From Procambarus clarkii (Eukaryota; Arthropoda; Malacostraca; Decapoda; Cambaridae), in assembly GCF_040958095.1 (NCBI RefSeq), contig NC_091154.1:43015452-43079451 (forward strand): DNA of 64,000 nucleotides. Direction: 5' to 3'. A model generated the notes under the pieces. It worked only from the letters and a program-made list of their open reading frames with translations, was not told where the DNA came from and did no database searches. Positions 43,868-57,626 of this stretch are shown piece by piece. Each line of letters begins with the position of its first letter. Within the stretch, counting starts at the first letter, position 1. The position numbers and the translations under genes are program-made.

Positions 43868-44434
43868 AGGAATCTTTCAGAACATTATATACCACATATG
43901 TCAGACCAATCCTGGAGTATGCGGCTCCAGCATGGAGTCCATATCTAGTCAAGCATAAGACTAAACTGGAAAAGGTTCAAAGGTTTGCTACCAGACTAGT
44001 ACCCAAGCTGAGAGGTATGAGCTACGAGGAGAGACTACGGGAATTAAACCTCACTTCGTTGGAAGACAGAAGAGTTAGGAGGGACATGATCACCACATTC
44101 AAGAGTCTCAAGGGAATCGACAGGGTTGATAAAGACAGTCTATTTAACACAAGGAGCACACGCACTAGGGGACACAGGTGGAAACTGAGTGCCCAAATGA
44201 GCCACAGAGATATTAGAAAGAACTTTTTTAGTGTCAGAGTGGTTGACAAATGGAATACATTAGGAAGTGACGTGGTGGAGGCTGACTCCATACACCGTTT
44301 CAAGTGTAGATATGATAGAGCCCAGTAGGCTCAGGAATCTGTACACCAGTTGATTGACAGTTGAGAGGCGGGACCAAAGAGCGAAAGCTCAACCCCCGCA
44401 AGCACAAATAGGTGAGTACAAATATGTGAGTACA
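43827..44434 (+). mobile_element. CR1-group LINE 3' fragment, copy 4
   Basis: A C-terminal ORF (165 codons, 43,831-44,328) almost identical to the end of copy 3 (RTAFRNLCKESFRTLYTTYV, MSHRDIRKNFFSVRVVDKW), then the same 3' UTR and GGTGAGTAC tail that turns into CA repeats. 5'-truncated; its first 41 bp are duplicated in inverted form upstream. Confidence 0.85.
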
Positions 44435-44579
44435 CGTACACACACACACACAAACATACACACACACACTAATGCTCCTATTCACCTAGCAGTAATTAGG
44501 AACCTGGAAGTTAGAAAGCTGCTACAGGCTGCATCCTGGGGATGTGTGTGTTAGATAAAAATATATGTTGTTTATATAT

Positions 44580-44710
44580 GATGGAGGAAAAGAGGCCGAG
44601 AGTCGGTACGTTAGACAACCGACGCTTAGATAGGCGGGGTCCAAGAACTAACACCTAAATCCTGCAAATAATAAATCAAAATATTTAATACACACACACA
44701 TACATGTTTT
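44580..44710 (+). mobile_element. Old LINE 3' end-like segment
   Basis: GATAGGCGGGGTCCAAGAAC, then AACACCTAAATCCTGCAAAT is a diverged version of the GGCGGGACCAAAGAGCCAAAGCTCAACCC block of the CR1-group family, ending in CA repeats. Confidence 0.45.
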
Positions 44711-44711
44711 A

Positions 44712-44960
44712 CGTGAATTTGGCTGAGGGCGACCACAGATGGTCTCGACGGGGCAGGAAGTCGGCGGTTGATCAAAGGCCTCCCTCATCCTCCGCATACC
44801 TGAGGATTTTTCCGGCTTAATTTTAAACGGAAGTAATGTCTTGGCATTTACGGCTTCAGCGGGTGGGTGGGCCCATGGGGGTTTATTACACTATGAGCGA
44901 AAAACAATCGCCTGTTCTCTATTTTATATTACCACTTGTTGAGCTAGAAGCTGTTGCCTC
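44712..44960. repeat. Old interspersed repeat, copy 1
   Basis: CTGAGGGCGACCACAGATGG, TCGACGGGGCAGGAAGTCGG and ATCAAAGGCCTCC align loosely with 63,530-63,690 (CTGAGGGCCACTAACC, TCGACAAGGACAGGAAGC, GTCAAAGGTATCCC). No ORF. Confidence 0.5.
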
Positions 44961-45420
44961 TTGTGTGCGTTGCACAAGGGGATTAATATCTGGATTAATA
45001 TCTTTCAATATTTCCAGTATTTTTAAAGGTATCGCTTAAATACCGAAGTTACTGTTATTGGACACCGCTTAATTGACAATGTCTCAACAACGCAGGCTGA
45101 AGATGTGCGTGGCTCCTGCTACTGCAATGCTGCTCATTTGCTTTTCAATGATGCGCCTTAGTTGCCCCCCTCTCTAACTTACCGTTCTAAATACCCCTTC
45201 TTCATCTTCCGCAAACATTTCCCCTCACACATCTCCCCCCTTTCCACCTGTCTCCTGCTCACCACCTGTCTCCTCCTCACCACCTGTCTCCCCCCTTCTC
45301 CTTTCTCCTCCCGCCCTTCATACATCTCTCTTTTTCTTTCCTCTCCAAACATCCTGTCGCTTTCTCTCTGAAAATTATATAACGAAGTACTTTTCACTGT
45401 ACTGGTGAAAAGGGCTACTT

Positions 45421-45712
45421 GCAAAACAACCATTGGGGTCCATTACCCCTCACAGGATGGGTATGGGGTCTACTACCGCTCATAGAATGGGTATGGGGTC
45501 TACTACCGTCCACAGGATGGGTATGGGGTCCACTACCCCTCACAGGATGGGTATGGGGTCTACTACCGCTCATAGAATGGGTATGGGGTCTACTACCGTC
45601 CACAGGATGGGTATGGGGTCCACTACCCCTCACAGGATGGGTATGGGGTCTGCTACCGATCATAGAATGGGTATGGGGTCCACTATCACCCACAAGATGG
45701 GTATGGGAGTAT
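45421..45712. repeat. 30-bp minisatellite (about 10 units)
   Basis: Units of GGATGGGTATGGGGTCTACT type alternate with CACAGGATG and CATAGAATG variants, giving a 90-120 bp higher-order pattern. Because the period is a multiple of 3, ORFs on both strands are artefacts. Confidence 0.92.
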
Positions 45713-46118
45713 ATAATAAATGAGGTAAATTTAAAGTCTTCCTATTTTCCTGTAAACTTCTCTACTCTTCTCTTCTCTTCTCCTTTCCCTTCACCCATTA
45801 AAATATCTATATTATAATAGGTTAGTTTAGTTCATTTATTATGCACCCTATTCTCATTTGTTCCACTCTCCTCCCTCACACTACCCACGCTACTTTTCCA
45901 CCCTTCCCCCCTCTCTCTCCCTCAGGTGTTTCCCTAAACTACAACAACTAGACAATTAGCACCCTTGTGTTTGGTATACAGGTTTGTGCGTATCTTATTC
46001 TTGTGTGACCTGACCCGCGCTCCGGCTTGTTAAGTGTGTTTAACTTACTGTATCCTAATTTTCTCTTCCCCCACCCTTTCTCTTCCTTTTCTCCTTAAAA
46101 TTATCGCAATATACTATA
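45713..46118. other. No recognisable gene
   Basis: Pyrimidine-rich sequence; a TTTATTATGCACCC fragment at about 45,835 belongs to the repeat seen at 25,050. Nothing else supported. Confidence 0.6.
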
Positions 46119-46624
<506 letters not shown>

Positions 46625-46710
46625 GTAAGTAAGTAAGTAATTATCAAAAGAAGGCACCAAACCGGGAAGGCTATGTAGCACCATCAAATACGCAAAATAA
46701 TCAGAGGGCG

Positions 46711-49700
46711 CTAAATATCACCAAGGATGCCAATACGAGAACAAAAACGCATAAGGCGAACGATATCAAAAGTATCCGAGTCACCAAGAATTCTATCGAG
46801 GGACAGGTGACCGCGAGGGGCGGTCGGAAAGCAAGACACACGCTCGTCCTGGAAGTCAGGACATTCAAGAAGGACATGCACGACCGTAAGAGGGACAATG
46901 CAACTAGGACAATAAGGAGCAGGGCGGCGCTCCATCAAGTGACCATGGGTTAAGCGAGTATGGCCAATACGCAACCTCGCCAGAGCCGTTTCCCACCGCC
47001 GGTTACGGTGGAAGGAGGACGGCCACGAGGAAACACAACATTTAAGAGTACGTAGCTTGTTACCAGTAACAGACAACCAAGAAGCCTGCCAACGGGTAAG
47101 GACTGAGGAATGGATAACCGGGAATACGGAATGCCTTTACGAGAGATGGGACAAGAGCGGACAGCTTCCTTAGCGGCAGCATCCGCACGCTCATTTAAAG
47201 ACACACCAATATGGCTGGGAACCCAACAAAACTCAACCGACTTAAATTTACTGTGAACGAGAAACAGCCAATGCTGGATCTCGACAACCACTGGATGAAC
47301 TGGGTTAAAGGACCCGAGAGCCATGAGGGAACTACGAGAGTCAACAACAACCACAAAGGAAGACTGACAACGAGAAGGCAGGAGACGAAGAGCATAGAGA
47401 ATAGCAGAAAGTTCCGCTGTAAAGATGCTAGTCTCCGGAGGCAAGCGACACATATAAGTGCGATCAGGAAAAACAACAGAGTAGCCAACACCGTCTGCTG
47501 ACTTAGACCCATCGGTGAAGACAGAAACGGAGCGGGAGTGAGAAGAAAAGTGCTCGAGGAAAAGGCGTTTTAGAACCGTAGGAGGGGTAAAAGCTTTAGT
47601 GATACGGGTCAAGGAAGTACAAAACCGCGGAAGAGGGACCCTCCACGGGGGCAAAGAAGGAACAACACGAGGAGAAACATCAGAAATACGAACGGAGAGA
47701 GAATCCTGTAGGCGAGATAACCGGACAGAATGAGGGAGGTGGTGAAGAGGAACAGGAACCGCAGGAGGGGTAAAAGTTAAAGCACGACAGAGGCGAGAGG
47801 AAGGATGTTGCAAGGACCGCGCAAGATAGCGAAGACAGTAGCGATCACGGCGGTCCTGGAGAGACAGGAAGCCAGTGTCAACATATAAGCTAAGGATGGG
47901 AGTCGAACGAAAGGCACCAGAACTGAGGCGCAACCCAGTATGGTGCAAAGCATCAAGACGGCGAAGAGTAGAAGGAGAAGCAGACGAGTAAGCAGGGCAA
48001 CCATAATCGAGCTTAGACAGGACGAGAGAGGAATGTAAAGCAAGGAGAGTGCGCCTATCTGCCCCCGAAGAAGTATGGGACAAGACCCGAAGGAGGGTAA
48101 GGGCCTTAGAGCACTCAACACGGAGGTAAGAGATATGGGGAGACCAAGACAAACGAGTGTCAAGGAATAACCCCAAAAGCTTCGCGGAATCTTTGTATTC
48201 AAGGGGATGACCATAAAGTGACAAAGAGGGACGAAGAACAACCCGTTTCCGCGTAAAAGTCATGGCACAAGTCTTAGAAGTAGAGAACTTGAAGCCATGA
48301 CCTGTGGCCCAAGACGACACGGCATCAATTGCAAGTTGAAGCCGGCGTTGAAGGAGAGGCGAATCATCACCCTGACAACAAAGGGTAAGATCATCGACAT
48401 AGAGAGCGGAGAAGACACCAGAAGGAAGAGAGGAAAGAAGACCATTAAGGGCAACAAGAAAAAGAGTAGTGCTCAGAACACTACCCTGGGGCACACCTTC
48501 GTATTGCTGAAAAGAGGGAGAGAGAGCGGTACCAAGGCGCGCCCGAAAGGAACGACGTGAGAGGAAGCTGCGGAGAAAGAGAGGGAGATGACCACGAAGG
48601 CCAAAAGAATGAAGTTGAGATAGGATATGATAACGCCAAGTGGTGTCGTAAGCCTCTTCTAGGTCAAAAAGGACGGCAACAACGGAGGTCTTCGCAGCAA
48701 AAGCAGTACGAATATAGACCTCCAAGTTCACCAGGACATCTGTCGTGCTGCGGCACTTGCGGAAACCAAATTGAGAAGGGGAGAGGAGGTGATGGTGTTC
48801 CAGGAACCACATCAGACGAACGTTAACCATACGTTCAAAGAGTTTGCAGACACAACTTGTGAGAGCAATAGGGCGAAAGTCCTTAGGGGAAGTACCCAGA
48901 GACCCCGGTTTGCGAACAGGGAGGACAACGGCATCGAGCCAGTCCTCAGGGACTGACGACGACTCCCAGATCCGATTATACAGACTCAGTAAATACTGAG
49001 ACGTGCTCGGAGGGAGATGGCGAAGCATCTCATAATGAATACCATCAGAGCCCGCCGCCGTGGAACCGCAGAGGGCCAGGGCAGAACGAAGTTCAGAGAG
49101 AGAGAAGGGATCATTATAGGGAAGCTGAAGATGAGTGCAGAAATCTAAAGGACGAGACTCAAGGACAGGTTTACGAAGAAGGAAAGATTGGGGAAGATGA
49201 AGACCAGAGCTAACAGAAGAAAAGTGGGAACCCAGTTCGGAAGCGACCTGCAACGGGTCCGCCACAAGAGTATCATGGAGGTGAAGGACCGGTGAAACAT
49301 CGGGAACGAACTTACCCGCTATCTTGCGGATACGCTTCCAGATCTGGGCCAGAGGGGTCTCGGACGTAATTGTTGAGACATAAGATGCCCAACATTCACG
49401 TTTAGCCGTACGGATGGCCCTACGGGCCACCGCACTCGCTTTCTGAAAGAAAAGAAAAGAATCGGTCGTCTGCCTACGGCGGTGCCTCTTCCAGGCTGCA
49501 CGCTTACAGCGGACAGCCCGAGCACAGTCCGCATTCCACCAGGGAACGCACTTCCGTGGACCCCGAGAGGAAGAGCGAGGAATAGAGCGGAGGGCAGCGT
49601 TGAAGACAGTGTCATGAAAAAGGAGGAGAGCGCGAGAGAGAGAGGCAGAAGGGAGAGGTCAGAGAGAGCAGCACTGAGGGCAAATAGGGTTCAGTCTGCC

Positions 49701-50428
49701 TTAGCAAACTGCCACCTAGGGAAAGAGAGGGAAGGGCGAAAAGAGAAAAAGGAAACAAGGATGGGGAAATGATCACTTCCATGGAGGTCATCAAGTACCT
49801 GCCACGTGAAATCTAAGTAAAGAGAAGAAGAGCAGAGAGAAAGATCAAGACAAGAAAGGGTGCGAGTCCGAGAGTCCAAATGAGTGGGCTCATCAGAATT
49901 CAGAAGAGACAGGGAAGAAGAGAGGAGAAACGGCTCAAGGAGGCGACCCCGGGTATTCGTCAGAACGTCACCCCAAAGAGAATGACGACAATTGAAGTCA
50001 CCCAGCAGGAGCACAGGCTCCGGCAAGGAGTCTAGGACGTGTTTCAAATCAGGAAGAGAGAGCGGGACACTCGGGGGGAGATAAATGGAACAAACTGTGT
50101 ACCATTTCCCCACAAAGATACGAGCAGCAGAACAATGGAGAGGCGAAGGAAAAAGTAAAGGAACAAAGGAAACATCAGCCCGAATCAAGACAGCAGAAGA
50201 ATTAGAAGCCCCAGCAATGGCTGGGGGGGGGGAGAGAAAGGAATAGCCACGAAAACGACCAGGACGAGCACCAAGCATTGGCTCCTGGAGACAGACACAA
50301 AGGGGCGAAAACCGCGAAATCAGAAGTTGGAGTTCAAGGAAATTGGCGTAATAACCTCGAACGTTCCATTGAAGAATGGACAACGACGAGAAGAGAAAGG
50401 ACAAAAACAGAGAACAAGGAAGAAACAA
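46711..50428 (-). pseudogene. I-group ORF2: endonuclease, RT, RNase H, C-terminal zinc motif
   Basis: Endonuclease: LQWNVRGYYANFLELQ, CLQEPML, LLLGDFNCRHSLWG and a GSDHFPI end. A stop near 49,691 and a frame change near 49,650 precede RT: GSTAAGSDGIHYEM, KDFRPIALTSCVCKLFERM, FDLEEAYDTTW, YEGVPQGSVLSTTLF and LYVDDLTL. RNase H follows with VSVFTDGSKSADGVGYSVVF, FTAELSAI and WVPSHIGVSLNERADAAAKE. A further frame change near 47,000 leads to CPSCIVPLTVVHVLLECPDF, a zinc-binding end. The main RT-RNase H frame is open for 826 codons. The family copies itself by target-primed reverse transcription; three lesions disable this copy. Confidence 0.9.
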
Positions 50429-50549
50429 AGGCGAAAGAGCAACAGAGCACGTTAAAGAATATCAGGGTCGGGATCAGGGTCAGCAAAGTCAGGGTTAGGG
50501 GGCATGGGTAAACTGAGCAAAGACGGAGGGAAGGAAACGGGAGAACAGA

Positions 50550-52391
50550 TCAGAGGTGGGAGGGCAGGGTCCGGAGGAGGAGGAGGAGGAGGAGGAAGAG
50601 GAGGAGACAACGGAGAGGAGCAGTCAAGGACAGCAGCAGGAGGAGGGGGAGTAGAAAGAGGGGAGCGCACCCCAGCAAGAGCAGCAACCGAAAGGGAAGC
50701 AGGGGCCAAAGAAACCTCCATAGCAGGAATAGGGGGCGCAAGCACTGAAACGGGGGGGGGGAAGGAGCAACAGAGCCAGAAGGAGGAGCTGAGGAAGAAA
50801 GCGAAGCCTTCTTACCCGCCGGGGAAGAGGAAGGAGAGGAGCCAGGCTTACGCTTCTGACTTAAAGAGACCGGTGTCCCAGCAACTACGTACCGGGCAAC
50901 GGATTCCAGTGTCTCAACAGGACAAGCCGAACGAGAGCACACACGACGGCCGTTAGGAGAGCGATGGACATCCGCCCGCACCGACAGGCGGTGGGGAGAG
51001 CCGAGAGATGGAGGAAGAGGATGGGAAGAAGGATCGGAGGGGGACGAGGAAGAAGACACAGAAGACACGACAGACCGGGTAGAAGGAAGGGGAACCCCAG
51101 ACAGAGGACCAGGAGGAGGATCCTTCGAGAGAGAACCCAAAGGAACAGAGGAGGGGGCAGTGGGCGCATCAGGGTCCAAGGCCCGGAAACGGTTGTGAGT
51201 CTGAGGAAGGCGGGAAGGACGAGGAGAGGAAGAGCGCAACACGCAAGCATAAGAGATATTAGCATAAGGTGGGAGCCGGCGAACCTGGCGCCTCGCCTCA
51301 GGAAAAGATAAACGCTCCCGGTGCTTCAGGTTGAGGACGGCTGCCTGAAGTTTGTAATGGACACACGCACGGGAGAAGGTAGGATGGGCCTCACCGCAGT
51401 TGAGGCAACGAGCCTGGGGAGAAGTGCACTCCGACTTAGAGTGACCTCCGCCACCACACAAAGGACAGAGGGAGACAGTCCCGGAGCAGCGGAGGGCACC
51501 ATGCCCAAACCTCCAGCACTTGTTGCAGAGCCGAGGAGAAGGAATGTACTCCTGGACAGAGCACCTGGCACCAGCAAGAATGACAGAGGGTGGATGGGTC
51601 CTACCATCAAAGGTAATCTTCACAACCCGGAGGGGTTGACGGCGACTACCACGAGGGGGACGAGTAAACGTGTCCACCTGGAGAATAGAATGGCCCTGGG
51701 CAGCGAGGATATGTCGAATATCGTCGTGGCAGTCGCGCAGGTCCCGAACACCGGTCGCAACATGGGGCGGGAGCAAAATAGTGCCAACACTGGCATTCAA
51801 CTGAGCGTTCTTCGAGACCCGAACGGGGGTCTCGCCAAGGCAGGATAAGGCAGCCAAGCGGGAAGCAGCATCCTGAGAAGGAGCAGCAACGACACGTGTA
51901 CCGAGACAAGTGGGGTTGAAAGTAATGGAGGCATCCACGGAATCAATGAGATGTCAATGGAGGGAGAAATCGTCAGGAGGCTCAGAATCAAGAGGGAGGA
52001 GATCAAAATATTTGGCCCACGAAGCGGGACCAAACAAGGCTTGATAGGTAGCAGAACTGGAAGGAAACGAGCGAGGGCGGCCGTGACGAGGACGGCGGTG
52101 AGAACCCCCAGAGAGAGAGGGGTTAAAAGGCGCAGTAGTTACAACTAGAGAAGGAGCCACGCCAGGGGACGTGGTAGTCACCACTGGGGGCTTGGGGCTC
52201 GACCCAACCACAGAGGAGGGAGGGGAGCCAGGGGAAGGAGTCAGAGAGGCCAAAGGAGGAGCAAGGTCGGGGCCCAATGCAGCGGAGGCTACAGAGCCCG
52301 GTCTTCCAATACGGACCGACTCGGGGGCTTGGTCGCCCACCCCACGAGCCTGAGAAGGTAAGCCAGAAGCAGCCGAAACAGGGGTTATCAT
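50550..52391 (-). pseudogene. I-group ORF1 (gag-like, CCHC knuckles), one nonsense codon
   Basis: A single frame from Met at 52,391 (MITPVSAASGLPSQARG) to 50,550, about 613 codons, interrupted once by TGA at 51,954-51,956. The N-terminal part is Pro/Ser-rich. After the stop, a folded domain (DASITFNPTCLGTRVV onward) leads to knuckles CNKCWRFGHGALRC, CPLCGGGGHSKSEC and CLNCGEAHPTFSRAC. A Ser/Pro-rich C-terminus follows. Such proteins coat the element RNA. The TGA is consistent with a C-to-T change at an Arg codon. Confidence 0.85.
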
Positions 52392-52977
52392 CTTGACGAA
52401 AAGAAGAATTCATTCACGAATGTGCCCCCACACCCACCATGGAGCCACAATTAGAGGCAGGACACCCAACAAGAAGCTATCGCCGATCTTGTCGGGGCCT
52501 CCTAGGGGTGCGTCGTGAGTATACGCCCCACAAACGCCACCTAAAGAAACCGACAGTCCGTCGAGATCGGGTTCAGTGACGAAAGGGGGATTGACAATAA
52601 AAGGTTCCCCTCGCTCTCGACGTCGGGTACTACAGTTCTACGGGTGCAAGAGTATGCCTCCTCAAGCACCCGGGCGTCAAAATAGAAGAAGTCCAAGGGA
52701 AGAACCAGAACGAGCAAAAGGTCAGCAGGAAACGGCAAGCAGATAGGAGAAGAGGGGGGAGAAAAACGAAACAGAAGGAAAAGGAAAAGATGCCCAGCAG
52801 AATTGGAGAGGACGGCAGCAGGAGCACAAGGCTAGAAAAGGACAGAGGACTGTCCCAAGGAGCATCACACTCCGGCAGCCGCCCACGAAGCCCCCACACG
52901 GCGACAACGAGCTGAGCGGGGAGGGGGTAATGAAATACAAACAGGTATTAAAAGTAGGTAACTGCAGAAGGCCTATT

Positions 52978-53901
52978 TTATTGGCCCATATGTCTTGATG
53001 CATCTATATTGGAGCGGAGTCTTGAAGTGGGTAGAATATAGTTGTGCATTAATTGGCTGTTAATTGCTGGTGTTGACTTCTTGATGTGTAGTGCCTCGCA
53101 GACGTCGAGCCGCCTGCTATCGCTGTATCTATCGATGATTTCTGTGTTGTTTGCTAAGATTTCTCTGGTGATGGTTTGGTTGTGGGAAGAGGCTATATGT
53201 TCCTTAATGGAGCCCTGTTGCTTATGCATCGTTAAACGCCTGGAAAGAGATGTTGTTGTCTTGCCTATATACTGAGTTTTTTTAGGCTTACAATCCCCAA
53301 GAGGGCATTTGAAGGCATAGACGACGTTGGTCTCTTTTAAAACGTTCTGCTTTGTGTCTGGAGAGTTTCTCATGAGTAGGCTGGCCGTTTTTTTGGTTTT
53401 ATAGTAAATTGTCAGTTGTATCTTCTGAGTTTTGTCTGTAGGGATAACGTTTCTACTGACAATATCTTTCAGGACCCTTTCCTCCGTTTTATGGGCTGTG
53501 GAAAAGAAGTTCCTGTAAAATAGTCTAATAGGGGGTATAGGTGTTGTGTTAGTTGTCTCTTCAGAGGTTACATGGCGTTTCACTTTCCTTCTTATGATGT
53601 CTTCCACGAAACCATTGGAGAAGCCGTTGTTGACTAGGACCTGCCTTACCCTACAGAGTTCTTCGTCGACTTGCTTCCATTCTGAGCTGTGGCTGAGGGC
53701 ACGGTCGACATAAGCGTTAACAACACTCCTCTTGTACCTGTCTGGGCAGTCACTGTTGGCATTGAGGCACATTCCTAAGTGTGTTTCCTTAGTGTAGACT
53801 GCAGTGTGGAAAACTCCGCTCCTTTCCATGACTGTTACATCTAGAAAGGGCAGCTTCCCATCCTTCTCCTTCTCGTAAGTGAAACGCAACACAGAATTCT
53901 G
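52978..53901 (-). pseudogene. Penelope-like ORF, minus copy (RT C-terminus and GIY-YIG), 5'-truncated
   Basis: The frame reads from QNSVLRFTYEKEKDG at 53,901 through LPFLDVTVMER and YKRSVVNAYVDRALSHSSEW to the GIY-YIG endonuclease: VVYAFKCPLGDCKPKKTQYI, then GKTTTSLSRRLTMHKQQG, with the conserved Arg present. It ends normally at HMGQ-stop (52,978). The domain nicks DNA to prime reverse transcription in Penelope-like elements. The RT palm is missing because the copy is truncated where it meets the plus-strand copy. Confidence 0.88.
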
Positions 53902-55240
53902 CCTGTGGATGAAAAATTCACCTGTGGATGAAACAATCGGGATGATAACCGACAGAGTGTACCGTGATCCGGCCTGCACTCCTCTTGACATACCAGAAAA
54001 CAGTCTAAGGAAACTACTCCAAGCTTGTACTAAAGAGGCACCCTTCTTGAGCCCGGATGGACACATGCATAAGCAAGTAGATGGGGTCGCCATGGGTTCT
54101 CCCCTAGGTGTCCTGTTTGCAAACGTCTACATGGGTACCATCGAGCAAAAAGTCTTAGTCGACATGAACTTGAAACCGGCCATATACTGCAGGTATGTTG
54201 ACGACATTTTTACACAGGTACCTGATGTCAGACATCTGCAGGAGCTGAAGGAGGCATTTGAGCAGAATTCTGTGTTGCGTTTCACTTACGAGATGGAGAA
54301 GGATGGGAAGCTGCCCTTGCTAGATGTAACAGTCATGGAAAGGAGCGGAGTTTTCCACATTGCAGTCTACACTAAGGAAACAAACATAGGAATGTGCCTA
54401 AATGCCAACAGTGACTGCCCGGACAGGTACAAGAGGAGTGTTGTTAACGCTTATGTCGACCGTGCCCTCAGCCACAGCTCAGAATGGAAGCAAGTCGACG
54501 AAGAACTCTGTAGGGTAAGGCAGGTCCTAGTCAACAAAGGCTTCTCCAATGGTTTCGTGGAAGACATAAGAAGGAAAGTGAAACGCCATGCAATCTCTGA
54601 AGAGACAACTAACACACCACCTGTACCCCCTATTAGACTATTTTACAGGAACTTCTTTTCCACAGCCCATAAAACGGAGGAAAGGGTCCTGAAAGATATT
54701 GTCAGTAGAAACGTTATCCCTACAGACAAAAATCAGAAGATACAACTGACAATTTACTATAAAACCAAAAAAACGGCCAGCCTACTCATGAGAAACTCTC
54801 CAGACACAAAGCAGAACGTTTTAAAAGAGACCAACGTCGTCTATGCCTTCAAATGCCCTCATGGGGATTGTAAGCCTCAAAAAACTCAGTATATAGGCAA
54901 GACAACAACATCTCTTTCCAGGTGTTTAACGATGCATAAGCAACAGGGCTCCATTAAGGAACATATAGCCTCTTCCCACAACCAAACCATCACCAGAGAA
55001 ATCTTAGCAAACAACACAGAAATCATCGATAGATACAGCGATAGCAGGCGGCTCGACGTCTGCGAGGCACTACACATCAAGAAGTCAACACCAGCAATCA
55101 ACAGCCAATTAATGCACAACTATATTCTACCCACTTCAAGACTCCGCTCCAATATAGAAGCTGTTACGGCCCTCTCGGGTCGCAACTGGGTTCATACTCT
55201 GATGTCGCTAGAGGAAGGGTATCCGGCCCCAAGCCAGTAG
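53902..55240 (+). pseudogene. Penelope-like ORF, plus copy (RT palm and GIY-YIG), 5'-truncated, 3' end replaced
   Basis: Begins at SPVDETIGMITD and carries the RT blocks DGVAMGSPLGVLFANVYMG and YCRYVDDIFTQ (catalytic DD near 54,200), then sequence almost identical to the minus copy, and the GIY-YIG part. The conserved Arg after TTTSL-S-R is Cys here (SRCLTMH versus SRRLTMH in the minus copy), which probably weakens the nuclease. At 55,161 the solo LTR interrupts it 7 codons before the original stop; the ORF runs on to 55,240 into LTR sequence. N-terminal RT blocks are missing. Confidence 0.88.
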
Positions 55241-56156
55241 TGGCTTTCAAGGGATGAGATCCGTAACGTAAGTAATGTAAAGGGGAAGGGAAATAAAGTC
55301 AAGAACTTAATACTATAATTATTACCATCACCAATAAATAATATATAAAAAGATTACACTGGGGGAAGGGTATTAACACTGCACAGGGGAATTATTTACA
55401 CTGTCGTCTTCTCCTGAAGACTCTGGATCCTATCGGTGCCAAGCTCTCGGTGCTCTCGTGGCCTCACAACGAATCCTTTGAGAAGCTGAGTCTACCCCGG
55501 CCACAGGCCAGCCAAAACACAGTTCCACTGGGGGCACCGCCGTGGAGGCCGTCAACCACAAGTCCAGCAAAACAGCTGGCAGGTTCCGGATCAGCAACGC
55601 TGGTTGGGCCACTCCACGAGCGATACTAGGGTAACGCCCTAGTCAGGAGCCTCGTGTGATACCACAGATCACTCTCCTGTCCACAATACCCCAGTGGTTA
55701 ATCGTCTCCAGCAGTCGGTCCCGGGTATGACAATCCTCAACTGCCGCTTCACAGGCAGGGTAACACCATAGTGTTCATCCGGGAGATGACTCACAGCTGC
55801 TGCAGCAAAGCACTTGGTATGGGGACGGCTGCCTCGGGTAGACTGACTCAACTTCCCTTACAGCAGTCCCAGGTCGACTCTGTAAGCAGACACGTCATCA
55901 ATAACAGGGACACACTAAAGCACCTCACTTACAGGCTCAGACACAAACGCCCGACGTATCCACTCCATAGATGGCGCTGTCGTCTGAGCACCACCTCACC
56001 AGAGGTCAGCGCCGGCTGCGGGGTGAACTGAACAGGACTGGAAACCTCGTCCTTGCCAGGTGTCGTCGTCCATTTGGAGGGGGTTTCGGGAGCTGACCCA
56101 CAGATGGCGCGGTCGTCACTGCTCCGTGCTCGGACGCTGGATTTGGGTCCGTAACA
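55162..56156. mobile_element. Solo LTR (995 bp) with 5-bp target duplication GAAGC
   Basis: The insert starts TGTTACGG and ends CCGTAACA (TG...CA with 8-bp inverted ends) and is flanked by GAAGC at 55,157-55,161 and 56,157-56,161. The Penelope reading frame resumes exactly at GAAGCATCAAGAAATGTGGG with the normal stop seven codons later. No internal coding region, so it is a solo LTR of an LTR retrotransposon not otherwise present in the window. An AATAAA lies near 55,290. Confidence 0.88.
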
Positions 56157-56905
<749 letters not shown>

Positions 56906-57393
56906 ATATTATTGCACAACTATATTCTACCCACCTCAAGACTCCGCTCCAATATAGAAGCATCAAGAAATATGGACCAATAGGCTTTCTACAAACACTT
57001 CTATTCAATATCCATTGCTTCGTGTTCTGTCTTGTGTTGATGAAATTAATACCCTATTAATACTCTTGTTCTGTCTTGTGTTGGTGAAATTAATACCCTA
57101 TTAATACCACATTTTGTTCTGTCTTGTGTTAATGCCACATCACCCCTTCCACCTCACTCAAATGTAGATATAAAATCGGAGATACGTAAGTTCTATTCAG
57201 TTGTGTATTTGTGAACTAAAGTCTTTGAAAATGTAATAAGTTTTACGAAACGCGCCCGTGTCGCGTCAGACTAGAAATAAAAATGAATTTTGGAGAATTG
57301 ATTTTTGATTTACCTCCAACAGTGAAGCGTAATGTACGAAAGATTGAGAAAATTCGTGTTAGAATTATTAATCTTACTTTTTCGGTCATATTT

Positions 57394-57400
<7 letters not shown>
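56906..57400 (+). mobile_element. Penelope-like 3' end and terminal region, third copy
   Basis: Begins with the coding end (CTCCGCTCCAATATAGAAGC), a normal stop, and a 3' UTR with three copies of TTCTGTCTTGTGTT(G/A)ATG. It continues through ACGAAACGCGCCCGTGTCGC to the small ORF and (AT)n. More diverged from the other copies. Confidence 0.8.
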
Positions 57401-57443
<43 letters not shown>

Positions 57444-57575
57444 TATGGAATATTACCGAAAGGGTGAGCTTAATGATTCTAACACGAATGTTCTCAATAT
57501 TTCTTATCTTTTTCTTCTCTGTCGGGGGAAGTTGAAAAATGAACTCTGCAATGTTAATTTTTAGACTATATTGCG
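57401..57575 (-). mobile_element. (AT)n and a diverged Penelope terminus
   Basis: After a short TA run, ATTACCGAAAGGGTGAGCTT, GATTCTAACACGAATGTTCT is a diverged inverted version of the terminal block. Confidence 0.6.
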
Positions 57576-57626
57576 TAGATATATATATGCATACATATGT
57601 TAATGATAATGTTTTTTAGAGCAAAG

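Larger units (their letters stand above)
46625..52927 (-). mobile_element. I-group LINE (RNase H-bearing), near full length, 13-bp target duplication
   Basis: TAATGAAATACAA occurs at 46,612-46,624 and 52,928-52,940. The 6,303-bp insert has, on the minus strand, a 5' UTR (52,927-52,392), gag-like ORF1 with three zinc knuckles, ORF2 with AP endonuclease, RT, RNase H and a C-terminal CCHC region, and a (TTAC)n tail. This architecture fits the I superfamily (I/Nimb-like). It sits in the 3' UTR of the Penelope-like minus copy, whose sequence is continuous if the insert is ignored. Confidence 0.92.

Noticed and set aside
45415..45817. Repetitive ORFs on both strands near 45.4-45.8 kb
   Set aside because: 30-bp minisatellite, period divisible by 3, no start context or homology.
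48297..48956. Plus-strand basic ORFs at 48.3-48.9 kb
   Set aside because: Shadows of the I-group RT reading frame on the other strand.
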